A DNA stretch of 64,000 bases. Source: Knoxdaviesia capensis (lineage: Eukaryota > Ascomycota > Sordariomycetes > Microascales > Gondwanamycetaceae). The DNA is taken from contig LNGK01000005.1 in NCBI GenBank assembly GCA_001510575.1, positions 848,466 to 912,465 of the forward strand, given 5' to 3'. Numbering within the stretch: the stretch's first letter is position 1; every line of letters begins with the position of its first letter. Made by a program: the position numbers and the translations under genes. Below the pieces are notes generated by a model. The model was not told the origin of the DNA. It saw only the letters and a program-made list of their open reading frames with translations, and searched no databases. Positions 1 to 11,329 of the stretch are shown one piece after another.

Positions 1-1684
1 CTGGTTGTGCTTTTGTGTGTTCCCAGTTGCCAACAAAATACCAACCTCCCGGCTGCAGCATCGAGAAGGATATCGAGCAGGCCCAACAAGCTGGAGAACG
101 CCGCTGACGTCCTGGTCAACAGCATAAAGAGGACGGCTGCGACAAGAAGTTGCGCTACCTACTAATCGACAACTACGACTACGCCCAGTGGGCGCTGTAG
201 CGCACGATGATGGGCGGCCTCTTCGCTGCGAACTCCATCGCCGATGCCGGCGTCAGCACCGAGAACATGCGCGACACCTTCGTCAAGACCATCACGGCGT
301 GCAGACGCCCGACCTGTTCCAGATCCCCATCTGCGAGCCCGACATCATGATGATGATTCCGGAGGCATGGGGTGCGCACTGGTATATCAAAGCCACAAAA
401 GCGACTTCCACATAAACTCATGTTGCATCTGACTTGATTGGGAGAAAGAAAACTCATCCAGATCAAATCTCAAATCTGCTTTCGACGTGTCAGGCCGTTG
501 TGCGCCGTGCTTTAGAACATCAACTCCGCCCGACTTAGCCCCACGGCAGCCCTATCGGCGGGGAAGCTGGCAAGCTCGAAGAATGTCGGGTGGTGGTGGC
601 CTTCACGCCGCAGGTCGCGCTGGTTGTCGATCCACTACCAACGCAGGTTCGGGTCCATGTGGCCCAGCGCCCAGTGTCCGCAGACAGTCTGTGGCTGGTG
701 CTGTACAAGCGGGTTAGTGTCGCCAACAACGAAGATCTAGTGCATGACCGTGATCGACCCGTCGTCGGAGACGTCAGCAGCTCAACCGGATACGATGGCC
801 GCTGGGCCCGCACGGCCGGGGCGGCTTTGCCCGGGGCGCCCGGCGACGCCGCTGCAGACTGTCGGTGCGTCTTCTCTGCCCGCGCAAGCCGGCGCTGCAG
901 CGGCTCCAGCTGCTGTGTCCGGAACGCGTCCACCTGCCCCGCGACCTCGGCGTGGGTGAGCTCGGCTGTAGGTCGATCCATGGCTCTCTCGAGAGAGGGA
1001 GGTCAGCCGCTGTGGGTCCCGCGTGAATTTGCGCCTTCTGGGGCGATTTGAAGTGTCACGATATCACTTCTGGTCGAAAATGAGCGGGTGAGTCTGTGGT
1101 TTGCTTGGGGAGGAGACTCTCGAATCTCGGTAGAAAGATGGCACGCAGCGTGGAGATCACACTGCTCATGTGCACAAAGGCGAGAATAGAGAACCGTGAC
1201 ATAGCGAGAAATCAGAAGACTAGATATGCGGGGTTCGACGATTGTTACATGAATTGAAGTTGTTCATAGTACGTACTGACAAGTTGTGCTAGCAAACAGC
1301 TCCAGCCTCAACCGCCCATTATACCTAACCCACAAAACCCTTATCGATAAGGGCCCACCTTTTCCACCCCGAAAGTTTGCAGTTTTTCCTGTCAGTCTGT
1401 TATCTCAATACAAGTTCGCCAGAACCCTTCATCCCCGATCGAATTGCAACACCCAGTTGCTATTCGTTTACAGACATACGAACCTATTTCCGAGCCGCCA
1501 ACCAACCAGCCATCATACCCGGAACTCGCGAACCCCCCGATCCGAACTCGATCACCCCGCGCTCACCGCCTCCGCGCCCACGGCGCCGCCATCCCGAGAG
1601 TCGTCCCACCGTCGCAACAACATCTCTGCCGTCTCCTCCTCCGCCGCCGGTCGAATCATTCCATATTCTCCAATCCCTCTCACC
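1..1684. other. Left edge: no firm gene; possible decayed coding remnants, then RRP40 upstream region
   Basis: No intact gene is seen. Between about 45 and 420 the plus strand gives short protein-like pieces in different frames (for example MRDTFVKTIT, then DLFQIPICEPDIMMMIPEAWG-like residues), broken by stops and frame changes. Between about 540 and 981 the minus strand gives a stretch beginning MDRPTAELTHAEVAGQVDAF that continues only with frame changes. This looks like decayed coding sequence, but I cannot name a family. From about 1270 to 1684 the sequence is pyrimidine-rich on the plus strand, as expected for the leader of the gene at 1685, whose start codon has a good context (tcaccATGg). 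Confidence 0.3.
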
Positions 1685-1902
1685 ATGGCGGCCCCCCGCG
1701 CCGTCGTCCTCCCCGGCGACGAGGTGCCGTCCGCCGTCATCCCCTCCAACCTTAAACAGCCGCTGCGCCTCGGCCCCGGCGTGCGCCACGACCCCGTCGC
1801 CGATAGCCTCGTCGCCACCATGCCCGGCGCTATGCTCGCCGACCGGCGGAAACGGCTGTTGTGGGTGGAGTCCGGCTCCGGCCGAGTATGTTCCATTCTC
1901 CG

Positions 1903-1936
<34 letters not shown>

Positions 1937-2636
1937 GTGTGTGTGTGCGTCTTCACGCCATCCTCTTTCCCCTTCTACACCAGCCCCAAACACACACACA
2001 CACACACATACACAAAAGCTAACAGCCCATCCCCCCGCCCTCCAGTACCAGCCCGCCGCCGGCGACCTCGTCATCGGCACGATCGCCCGCACCTCCGCCG
2101 ACGCGTACCACGTGCACCTCTCGGACCACACGCCGCCGGCAACGCTCCCCGTGCTCGCGTTCGAGCTCGCCACCAAGAAGACCCGCCCGCAGCTGCACGC
2201 CGGCGACGTGGTGTACGCGCGCGTGGCCCTCGCCCACGCCCACATGGACGCCGCCGAGCTCGCGTGCGTGGCGCCCGCCTCCGGCCGCGCCGACGGCCTC
2301 GGCCCGCTGCCCGCCGGCATGCTGTTCGCCGTGTCGCTCGGCTTCGCCCGCCGCCTGATGCTGCCCGCCCCGCCGCCCGCGCGCCCGCTGCCCGCGACCG
2401 CCGTCGTCGTGCTCGACGAGCTCGCCGCCGCCGCCCACGCCGCGGCGCTGCCGGGCTTTGCCTTCGAGACCGCCTTTGGCCGCAACGGCCGCGTGTGGGT
2501 CAACTCGGACAGCGCGGATGCCGTCATTGCCGTCGGCCGCGCCCTGGCCGAGACGGATGCGCTGCACCTGTCGATCGAGCAGCAGAAGAAGCTCGCGAGG
2601 AAGATTGTTAGCTCGATAATACAGCAAACGCGGTGA
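1685..2636 (+). CDS. RRP40: Exosome complex RNA-binding subunit Rrp40
   Basis: Two exons, 1685-1885 and 2046-2636, give 263 residues (human EXOSC3 is about 275, yeast Rrp40 240). Rrp40 is one of the S1/KH cap subunits of the RNA exosome, the 3'-5' exonuclease complex of nucleus and cytoplasm. Visible family marks are the N-terminal domain (VVLPGDEV near residue 7, GPGVRHD near 36), the S1-domain entry YQPAAGDLVIGTI directly after the intron (residues 68-80), and a C-terminal KH-like region with FGRNGRVWVN and a run of alanine-rich helices. The donor is gtatgt and the acceptor ccag; joining is in phase 0. The start at 1685 is the first ATG that gives the conserved N-terminus. The coding region is very GC-rich at third positions. 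The 160-nt intron carries complementary simple repeats (separate entry). Converges with the zinc-finger gene at 3771. Confidence 0.9.
1904..2012 (+). repeat. CT/GT and CA microsatellites inside the RRP40 intron
   Basis: The intron contains a CT run (about 1904-1936), a GT run (1936-1947) and, about 42 nt further on, a CA run (1990-2008). The GT and CA runs are complementary within the transcript, so they could form a stem in the pre-mRNA. The branch region and acceptor lie after the CA run. Confidence 0.8.
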
Positions 2637-3770
2637 ATCTTGCGGCTTGCTTCGCCCATGGTCTGCGCGACTTCTGCGCCCGTGTCTTGTCGAAGTGAAC
2701 AATGGATCAACAGTGACCGCAGCCAACCAGAATCTTGGACGGCGCCCGCAATGCTATGCGGGTCACGGCGGCCGTCAACAGCCACCTAAGCTCTGAAGAT
2801 CCAAGTTAACAAAGACTCCTAGTCTCTAGTCTACGTTGAGAACTCCTGGGTCAGTCAGATGAAAGTGTTACTGACCCCGAGTGGTCAAATGCCCCAAGTA
2901 GCTGCTACATTCCCCAACCCTAATTCACATACGCCTCGTCATCACAAGAGCAAATATATTTGAGAGAAAGTGTGTGCAATCCGGGTTTCTACGGGATGCA
3001 AGATCCCCCCAGACGAAAAAGCCAATATATTCAGAGTGCATGGAAAGAAATGAAAATCCCATCATTCTGGAGTTAACCCCTCCAAAAGACCAAACAAAGC
3101 AAAAATAAAAACAATAAAAAGCTGGGTAACCCGGCTTCGGGCCCCAGTCCCATAAAAAAGTCAGAAAGCAAAAGAAGGGCACTCCGCCGAAAAAGCGCTA
3201 CCACGGAGACCAGAAGAAAACGGAACGAAAGAGGTGCCGTCAAGGAAGACCGGGCGCAAAAGATACACGAAGAAAGAAGAAAAAAACATGGCAGAAAGCA
3301 GAGACCCCCCAGGAAAGCAAAAGAAATATAGCACAGCATCCGTTTTGAACCCCGAATGTTCCATAGCCTTTGGGGGAGCGAGGGAGTGTATCGTCATCCC
3401 GGCACCAGACAAAATCAAAATCCACGATATCAAAATAAAAAGGAAACAAGAGCTGAGGAGAGTCGTGAAATATGAGAAGAAAAAAGAAAGAAAAGAAGGC
3501 AAGTTGGCGAGAGAAGAAAGAAGTTGTGGACAGTAAGACATGGGATAGAAACATCCCAAGCAAGGAACATAAAAAGGGAATCAAAAATCAAAGCGATTTG
3601 GGAAGTATCAACGAGGTCGTAACAGCGAGAACTGGAAAAAATGCAGTCGGTCATAATCGAGGCAGAATCAAAAGAAGCGAAAGAAGTCTATGGTTTCAGA
3701 GAAAAGGAGGAAGAAGAAGAAGAAGAATGGTGGAGGAATGCATATCAGGGGCAGCGAGACCGCTGCTCGA
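2637..3770. other. Convergent intergenic region (RRP40 / zinc-finger gene)
   Basis: This 1.1-kb stretch lies between two convergent stop codons and so holds the 3' ends of both transcripts. The half next to the zinc-finger gene (about 3180-3740) is purine-rich on the plus strand. A motif aaccctaatt sits at 2916-2925. No protein-coding signal was found. Confidence 0.6.
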
Positions 3771-6161
3771 TTAGAGCCCCGACATGTTCTCGTCGATGAT
3801 GTCGGCCGACAGATCGGCCTGCGGGCTGTAGTGGTGGATGTTCGTCATGTGCCGCCGCCAGTTGTCCTTGCGCGGGAACGCCTTGCCGCCCAGCCGCGAG
3901 TATTGGCAGCCCGGCTCGGTGCAGTGGTACTTCTTGGTCTTGTTGTGCTTGTCGTTGATGTGGCGCTCCAGATGGGTCTTGGTGCCAAAGCGCATCTCGC
4001 AGCCCTCGTGCGTGCACACGTGCGGCCGCTCGTGGTAGCGCTTGTGGTGGCTGTAGAGGAAGAAGAGACGGGATTATGTCAGTAAACATGAACATGTGAG
4101 GAAGAAATCATGGCTATGTTTCACCGGAGGTCGGGACAGCAGAAGTACTCACTTTAGCTTGTGCACCTGCTCGAACACACGGCCACACTCCAGACAGGTG
4201 AGGGTCATGGGGTCGTGCAGCGGCAACGGAACCTGCTGCAGCGGCGACGGGCTAGACGGGTGCAGTCGGAAGGCGTGGCCGTTCAGCAGCGGCGACGGCG
4301 TGCCATCGCTCACGTGGCTATCTGGGGTGGTGGCCGAGGACAGCGTCGGCGGCGAGAGCATGTGGCCGGGGGTGGAGTAGTCGGACATGGAGTAGGTGAT
4401 AGTCGAGGCGTTGCTCGGCTTGTGGGCGTGGTGGTTAGAGGAGGACATGGGCGGCAGTTGGTGGCCCATGTTGAGGTGGCCGTAGTCGTTGACGTTGATG
4501 TTGTGGTTGGTGTTGTGCATGTTGTTGTGGTGCAGGCTGAGGCTGTCCACGTTGGTGGCGTTGTTGTTGCTGTTGCCGTTCATGTCGGTCAGGGCCAGGC
4601 CGCCGTTATATGTGAGGGCCGGCGTGTTGATGACACCGTCAGACCGCAGCGTGGTGTAGTCCTGGAGGGCCTCCTCAACCATCCACGCCGCATCCAGATT
4701 TGAGACCTCGTCGGTGGCGAACATGTGGGCATGGCGGCCGTCGTCCAAGCTGGGGTCGGTGGTGTTCATAGCGGCGGCGGACGCGATCGGGGAATGCGCA
4801 GACGCGCCCGTGTGGTGGTGCATAGGGCTCAGCTGGTCAGACTCCTGGTCGGTCTCAGACTTGTACAGGGCGGCAAGCTCAGGACCGGGGGTAGCGGGCA
4901 CGCTGTAGATATTGTGAGTCGACTCAGGTGAGGCGGCCGAGCTCATGTGCGGCGAGTGCGAAGACATGTTAATCTCCTGGTTCATGCGCCAGTACTGCTC
5001 GGTTTCAGTGGTGGCACCCATGACTTCCATGGGGTTGACGGTGCCGGGAGCGGGGTGGCTCGGAGGAGCTGTAGGCGGCGAGGCAGGAACGGTGGGAGGC
5101 AAAGCTATGCGCTGGCGTTCAACGGGAGGGGCGGATATTGCCGAGGGAGGAGGAACAATAGATATGGGCGACTCGGTGATGTCGAGGGTGACAAAGGGAT
5201 TTGTTGACTGTTGGTCTTGTTGTTGTTCTTGTTGTTGTTGAAATTGAAGTTGCTGTTGTTGTTGTTGATGTTGTTCTTTTTGATAGTCGGGTTGGGAAGT
5301 GAGAGGAGAAGTGGGAGGCGAGGTGGGAGTATGTATCGAAGCTCCGGAGCTGTCGCGACGGAGGGAGGTCTTTGCCTTTTTGAGTAAAGACTCCAAGAGA
5401 GAAGAGCGGCGGGAGACAGTGGTGTCTTGGCGGACGAGGGATCTCTGATAAGTGTCGAAGTCTAAAGTTAGTTGGCGCGAGTCCATGCCAAAGGCCTCCG
5501 ATGGGATGTCTGCGCAAAAGTAGCTGGCCGCACTCTGGCCCTGGGACTCATATTGGGCGACCAAGGCGGCGGCAGCTGACACTTGTGAGGGAGAGGCAGA
5601 GGTAGGGAAGACAGGGGGGACTCCCACGTCAATCGGGGCCAGAGCCAGCAGTTTGACGGGAGTGAGTGGCGAAGCCAAGTCTTGCGTACCCAGGAACGAG
5701 CCGATGGAGTCTTTGCTGGCCGGGCGGTCGGTCGCAAGTGAGGTGAAGGCTCGTTGTGGGGGGGGCGGTGGAGGAGGGAACGAGTCTGATGACAGACGAC
5801 GCGAGTCGAAGACGAGGTCGCGCGTGGTGGCAGTGGGGGTGTGAGATGCGAGCTGGTGGTCGGGAGTAGCAGCAGCAGCAGCGGCAGCAGTGGTGGCAGC
5901 AACGGTGGGGGCGGTGGTGATGGGCGAGGCAAATGGAGTTGCAATGGCAATGGAAGCCGGGACAACTTCTGATACAGGAAGACGCAAGACCGAAGCAGTA
6001 GTGGTGGCTGTTGCTTGAGCGCGACGAAGCTTGCGTTGTCTTATAGAGCGGATGATGAAGGGATAAGAGATCAAAGCTATAAGCGCGGCGCCTATCACGG
6101 AACCCACCACGGCGCCGGCAATGGCACCGCCGCTGAGGCCTCCGGACACATCCCTGGCCAT
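3771..6161 (-). CDS. C2H2 zinc-finger transcription factor with N-terminal transmembrane segment
   Basis: Two exons, 6161-4153 and 4050-3771 (intron gtgagt...ctacag), give 762 residues. Three C2H2 fingers lie at the C-terminus: C656-C659-H672-H676 (split by the intron), C682-C687-H700-H705 and C713-C718-H737-H742, the last with a long 18-residue spacing containing FPRKDNWRRH. The middle is low complexity: Ser/Pro/Ala-rich, a glutamine tract near residue 350 and an Asn/His-rich stretch near 580-610. Unusually, residues 13-37 are a glycine/alanine-rich hydrophobic helix (GGAIAGAVVGSVIGAALIAL...) followed at once by RSIRQRKLRR, which fits a membrane anchor with the DNA-binding part on the cytosolic side. 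The start at 6161 was chosen because MARDVSGG directly precedes this helix; an in-frame ATG at 6326 would add 55 residues. I know of no named homologue. Finger identity is certain; the membrane role is inference. Confidence 0.85.
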
Positions 6162-7500
6162 GATGGAGGGAGGGGACACGGAGACGCCGACATGGTGAAA
6201 GGGAATGGGAGAGCGAGGATTGTGTTGGGAAGAAGAGGCTCGCGGAAAAAGGCGGAAGATAGAAGCCGGGCCGGAGCGAGGTGGGGACGATTGGAGCGAT
6301 GATGATGATGATGCGGAGGGAGCCATTGAAGAAAAAGTGGCTGTGAAATAAATAATAAGAATATAGATAGATAAATAAAAAATAATCGAGAATATAATGG
6401 GTAGTGTAGTGCAGTAGTGTACAGTATGTGTGGTTTTCGGGTGTGGCGTAGATGGAGCCACACACAGCAGATGCAGGAAGGAACAAGGGAGATACGGCGG
6501 CGCAAAAAGAACTGGGGACGAGGCACTGCAAGATTTCCGATTTTCCGATCTGCGGTGTAAGGGGAGCCGAAGGTGACAACTGAATCCAAGGAGGACAGAA
6601 AAGAAGAGATCGAAATAGATTTCAAAGACGGTTGTTTTTGATCAGCCGTGTTGAATCACCACTTCGTGAGGGCCACCACACACAGAAATGCTGTGGGCAG
6701 TTCTCTTTTTTCTCGCTGTTGTACGCAGCAGACAAATATTCGGCCAATTACTGGATGAGCCCCGAGTGTGGCTGTGGCGATGATTATTAAGAAAGCCGAG
6801 CGAGAGAGGAAGAAAAGAAAAAAAAAGCCGATGGCAGAAAAGAAGCGGTGGTAGAGATTTAAAAGAGACAGAGAGACAGAGAGAGCCCGCTGTTGACTCG
6901 TAATACTATTGACTCGACACTCGATCAGCCGACATGATGAACAAAATTGGAAAAAATAAAATAAAATATAATGTCAATGATGGCGATGAGATGAGATGCG
7001 TAGAACCAACACAACACACAGCAAGCAAACGGATTGAGGCAGGACAAAAAAAAAAGCGATGGAAAATTGGGTGAAGAGGAAGAGAAAGAGAGAAAGAAAA
7101 GAGAGGAAAACGCGAGAGGCGAGCGAAAGAAAGCCGCCCGAAGCTGTGAGGCAGCCAAAGGAAGGAGCGAAGAGAGAGAGAGAGAGACAGAGAGAGAGAT
7201 ACACAGACCCCAAAAGCCAGCCAGGAAGCGAATTTAGTGGGCAACAAGCAGCCAAACTGGAGGCTGGAATTCAGGGTGGCCCTGGTTGAAAGACGAGGTG
7301 GTTGGTTTGGAACAGGCCAGGACAGTACGGCTTAGACGGGCCCCCTTCAGGCGTGGGCATAGCCTGTCGGCCAGGCCCGGTGCCACTGTAACAGAGGCCC
7401 AAACAGCGGGCAGTGGGCGGCATGACTGGCTGCCCAGCCTGGATTTCAGCTGCTTACGCCAAAGGTTACAGGGCAGGAAATGTCACCGTTGATGTTTGGC

Positions 7501-7528
<28 letters not shown>
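7501..7528 (+). repeat. (GT)14 microsatellite
   Basis: Fourteen uninterrupted GT units in the long intergenic region. Confidence 0.95.
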
Positions 7529-7531
<3 letters not shown>

Positions 7532-10237
7532 GCCACGGTTTTGCCGTGGGCGGCCTCTCACGGGTGTCTTCACCCACGGCTTCACAATCTGGATGAGAGG
7601 ATTGTTGGGTTTTGGGGGGGGGGATAACAACAAGACTCTTTATCGGAGTCTGTCCAGCAAGGGAAATGAATGTCTCCCCGTCGTCCAATTTTTTTTAAAA
7701 AAAATTTAATAAAAAAAACCAAAAGCTTCCAACATGCTTCTGGGTCTACATAACTCCCCGGCGGGGGCCAGCTGAAAACCCGACCAGAACAGGCGATAGT
7801 GTGAGACTGCACCAATTTCCGACCTCTTGGAGATACAGTACACGGAGTATATCTGGGTATCTCACTCCAACCATCATGCGACAGCCGAGAAGAGCCCCGA
7901 GACAACTTCCGAAGGACAAGTCCGGGCTGCTGCCGTGGCTGGCTGACGATACACAGAGAGCAAAAGAAAAAAACGCTCCTTACTGAAGCTTGTTCCTTAG
8001 TCAATCAGAGTATGTCAAGGTCAACTGCTTTGGCGACCTGCGTCGGTTTGTTTCAACGTGGCGGCCTCCCACCATTTTCCCACTTGGGCTTAGTTTCTTG
8101 TGGGATCGCCGGCCCTGGTGCGTGCAGTGCACGAGCGGTGTTAGTGCAGTACCTTTCTCCTTAGTGCGCCGCCATGCGGCTTCTAGGTACCGCTCTATTG
8201 CACCCTGTCCAGCTTTAGACGCTCGTCGTCCCTGTGCCTGGTTCCTTAGACATGGGAAGGGCCAAAAGTCGGGGGGCGGCCTCCCACTGGGAATCCACCT
8301 GACTAAGGAGAGCTTTGGTTGTTTCGGGGAAGGAACGTTGGCTGTTTAGCCGCGTGCGCTCTTGCTGCGTTTTCGCTGGATCAACAAGATCCGGTACCGA
8401 CACAACACCCCAGAGTCGGCGTACACTTGCACATCACCAAGAAATCCATCTTTGTCACCACCCAACAAAAAAACAAAAAGGCAAAAATATCAACAAAGTC
8501 ATTCCACACCAAACTGTATCCTCAACTGCAAATCACAAGACCTCTCCCCACTACCCCGGCCACCATTCCGGCCGTCGCGCCGGGTCAAAAACACTGACAC
8601 ATGGGCTTTTTCGCATCCATCCGGAGCCAGCGATGACGACGACCAGAGAGCAGCAGACACCAACTTGGCCACCATTACAGTTGAAAACGGGTCAGTGTGG
8701 GTGCTTTGTGGATCCCGCCGGTGGGGTTGTCTGGACCCTGCTTGCTGGTTGCTTTCCAGCTCGGCCAGTGTGGCTTTCGTCGGAGCGGCGGTGGCGCAGC
8801 CTTGCCAATGCATGCAACAACAGCAACCATCTAGCACAGCATTTGTTGAGGGGGGGGAAAGTGAACCACATGGAGATCCCCGATGATATGCAGGCCCGGG
8901 GTGGTTCTGCTCCCCCCCCCCCTCTCCCCACCAATTCTCGGGAGCCCGGGCTTCTCGTTGCATGTAACTTTCCGGTCTCCACTCTGGGGGCCTGGCTTGT
9001 ACGAGGGGCCGCGACGGCTTTCAATGCAAAATGCACGACGAACAACCCTGCGTCCTGTCTTCTTCACCGCAGCCAGTTGTGCCCGTGACGATCCCGCCCG
9101 CTCGCTAGGCCAAGAACACCTAGACCGCATGGAATGCAATTCCGAGCTCTCGGCCGTCGGTCGCGGCTTTCGAAGAGACCTCGCAAACTTGGTTCCCGCT
9201 CTCCAACAGCACGCTTCATGATGGCTCGCCCGCGATGTTGGTTCTCAAGACAGATAACTTTCTTGCTTCGGAATCTTGCCAAGTGTCTATCCTTATGAAT
9301 GCCCTTCATCACACAAACTGTCTGCCCCCTTGTGCCTTGTTGTCTGTCTCGCTCCAATGGCCGCCCTCTGGCATGTGCAAGCTTCTCTCTCTTCACCAAA
9401 TCACCAAATGGGGGGCCCCATTCCCTCCCTCCCTCCATCCCCCCACCCCATTCCCGCATAAAGCACAGAGCCCATTTTCTGCCCCGGCCGGCCGAGCTGC
9501 GTCCTCCCTCCCTCCTCCTCTTGTTCCGCTCCTCCCTCCCTCCGGGTCCCCCACAGGTCAATCACCCACTGCACCGCACCACCAGCCAAGAAGTGCCTGT
9601 ACACAAGCTGTTGGTCCGTTTCCCCCAATTGGGGCGATAATTCCCCTTTCCCTCCTATTTTGGCTTTTGTATCTTACCCTCAGCCCTGGCGTGGCAACAG
9701 CAAGAGCGCCCAATGATAAGCTCCCTGTTCCCTAGTGTAAGCCCCTTTACCCACGAGTCACTCCCGTAAGCCGTCAAAATGACAAACGATGAATGGCCCA
9801 CTCTTGACACTTCAAGCCAGCCGTTTAAGCATAAACTTCGGTCGATCGAGTACACGCTGCAAGTCCCTATACAGTACAAGAAGCTTCTCTCGGATACTTT
9901 GGCAGAGGAAGCCAAGACGGATAGGGAGGAGGCCCCCAAAAAGTTTGAAAGAGGGAGGGAGGCTCCTTGCATTGGAATTATCTCGGTCTCTGTGGGCTGT
10001 GTGTGTGTGTGTGTGTGTGCCAAAACGGCTGTTTTTTGCTGGCCATGCATGTGCCACAGCCTGGATGGATATGACAGAAAGTTCATATCCAGCCAGCACA
10101 CCCGCAATCCCCGGTCACAGCACCTTCGGCAGAGAGCATGTGCTATACGGGATCCGGCACACCAAGTCACAAAATAGAAGACAGCGGAATCGTGTTTCCG
10201 TGTTCGCCCGACTCAGTGCCACTGCACAACCAGAGCG

Positions 10238-10245
10238 AAAAAAAA

Positions 10246-10280
<35 letters not shown>

Positions 10281-10299
10281 AAATAAAAAAAATAAAAAC
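10238..10299 (+). repeat. A-rich tandem tract (AAAAAAAT-type units)
   Basis: A run of adenines broken by single thymines at about every seventh to eighth base, giving an irregular 7-8-nt tandem repeat of about 60 nt. Such spacing can favour bent or nucleosome-excluding DNA. Confidence 0.85.
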
Positions 10300-11329
10300 A
10301 TCGTGTCTAAGAACCGTCCCAAAACTCTCCGAAACAGACCCTGCTAACGTGCCGCCGAGCTAGGGTTCAGGTAAACCACAACCTCCGAACAACGCACCAA
10401 AAACGTGCATGGAACTTGGACACCCTCTCAACAAACGAGCATTCGACGTTGAACGACACGCATACCCTCCTCCGTCTAAGAGCAACAAGAACAGAACACA
10501 CAAGAGACAGGTTTTGAACAGAAACTTTGCTCTGAGACTAGCTGGGAAGTCCAGATACGGAATCCATGGTGAATGGCCTCTAAAGCTCGTCCTTTGTAAG
10601 TAACATTATTCCCACGACGATGGCACCTAAACATCAATTGGTACTGATTCTGAACAAATGTCTGAACAAGAAAAAAAAATCTGCATTGAATAAAAAAGAA
10701 AACTGGGGTTTCTACATCAAAGCCTCTTCTGATTTTTTTTATGGGAAAGACGGATTTCCTTCCAGGGACTCCTCCTGCACTATCATCATCCTGTTAAAGG
10801 TGTGTAAATGCGTCTCTGTATCTGTATGTGGTGTATGTGTGTGTGTGTGATCATTTGCATCATTATATTTGTATCTTAGTATTTTTTTTTTGGTGGGGGG
10901 GGTTTGGTGTGGCTCGGTGTTCCTCTTTCCAGACCTGTTTTGCGCCCACCAAGTCTCGGTGGGCGTCCTAAGATGCTGTTCCTCTATGATATCATATTTT
11001 TATCTTCGTTTCATCTTATATCCTTATATTTCAACAACGACAAAAAGACTTTTGGGGAGGGGGGCAAGGGGATGAATGGCAATGCCGTGTATGTGGTGGT
11101 GGGCGGGAGCGTAAGAAATGTTGTCAGAGGGCGGTTCGTAAATGCAGGGAGGGGGCATGGCAGAGAGTGGGAGAGAGAGTATGCCAAAGTGAAGGAGTAT
11201 GTGGTGGGGAGATCGGTGACAACTGGCGGAGAGACTGTGCGTAAATGGTGGAGATGGGGAAACTGAGAGAACACGATGGCTATGAGAAGAAGGGAGATGG
11301 GCAATTTTCATGCAGAGATGCAGAAGAAA

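Larger units (their letters stand above)
6162..11329. other. Long non-coding region upstream of the zinc-finger gene
   Basis: About 5.2 kb lie between the start of the zinc-finger gene and the stop of the next minus-strand gene. Open frames here are short, low in complexity and unlike any family I know. Visible structure: purine-rich plus strand at about 6790-7215 with GA runs, a 28-nt GT run (7501-7528), pyrimidine-rich stretches near 9410-9550, another GT run near 10000-10018, and an A-rich tandem tract (10238-10299). On the minus strand the region is a long upstream or 5' leader region for the zinc-finger gene. Confidence 0.6.

Noticed and set aside
1484..2785. 433-residue ORF on the minus strand opposite RRP40
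   Set aside because: It is the antisense shadow of a GC-rich conserved gene and includes translated microsatellite.
3073..3654. Phe/Leu/Ser-rich minus-strand ORFs resembling membrane proteins
   Set aside because: They come from translating the complement of a purine-rich tract; hydrophobicity is a composition effect.
8315..9088. 257-residue plus-strand ORF in the long intergenic region
   Set aside because: Low-complexity composition, no domain-like pattern and several equally long overlapping ORFs in other frames.
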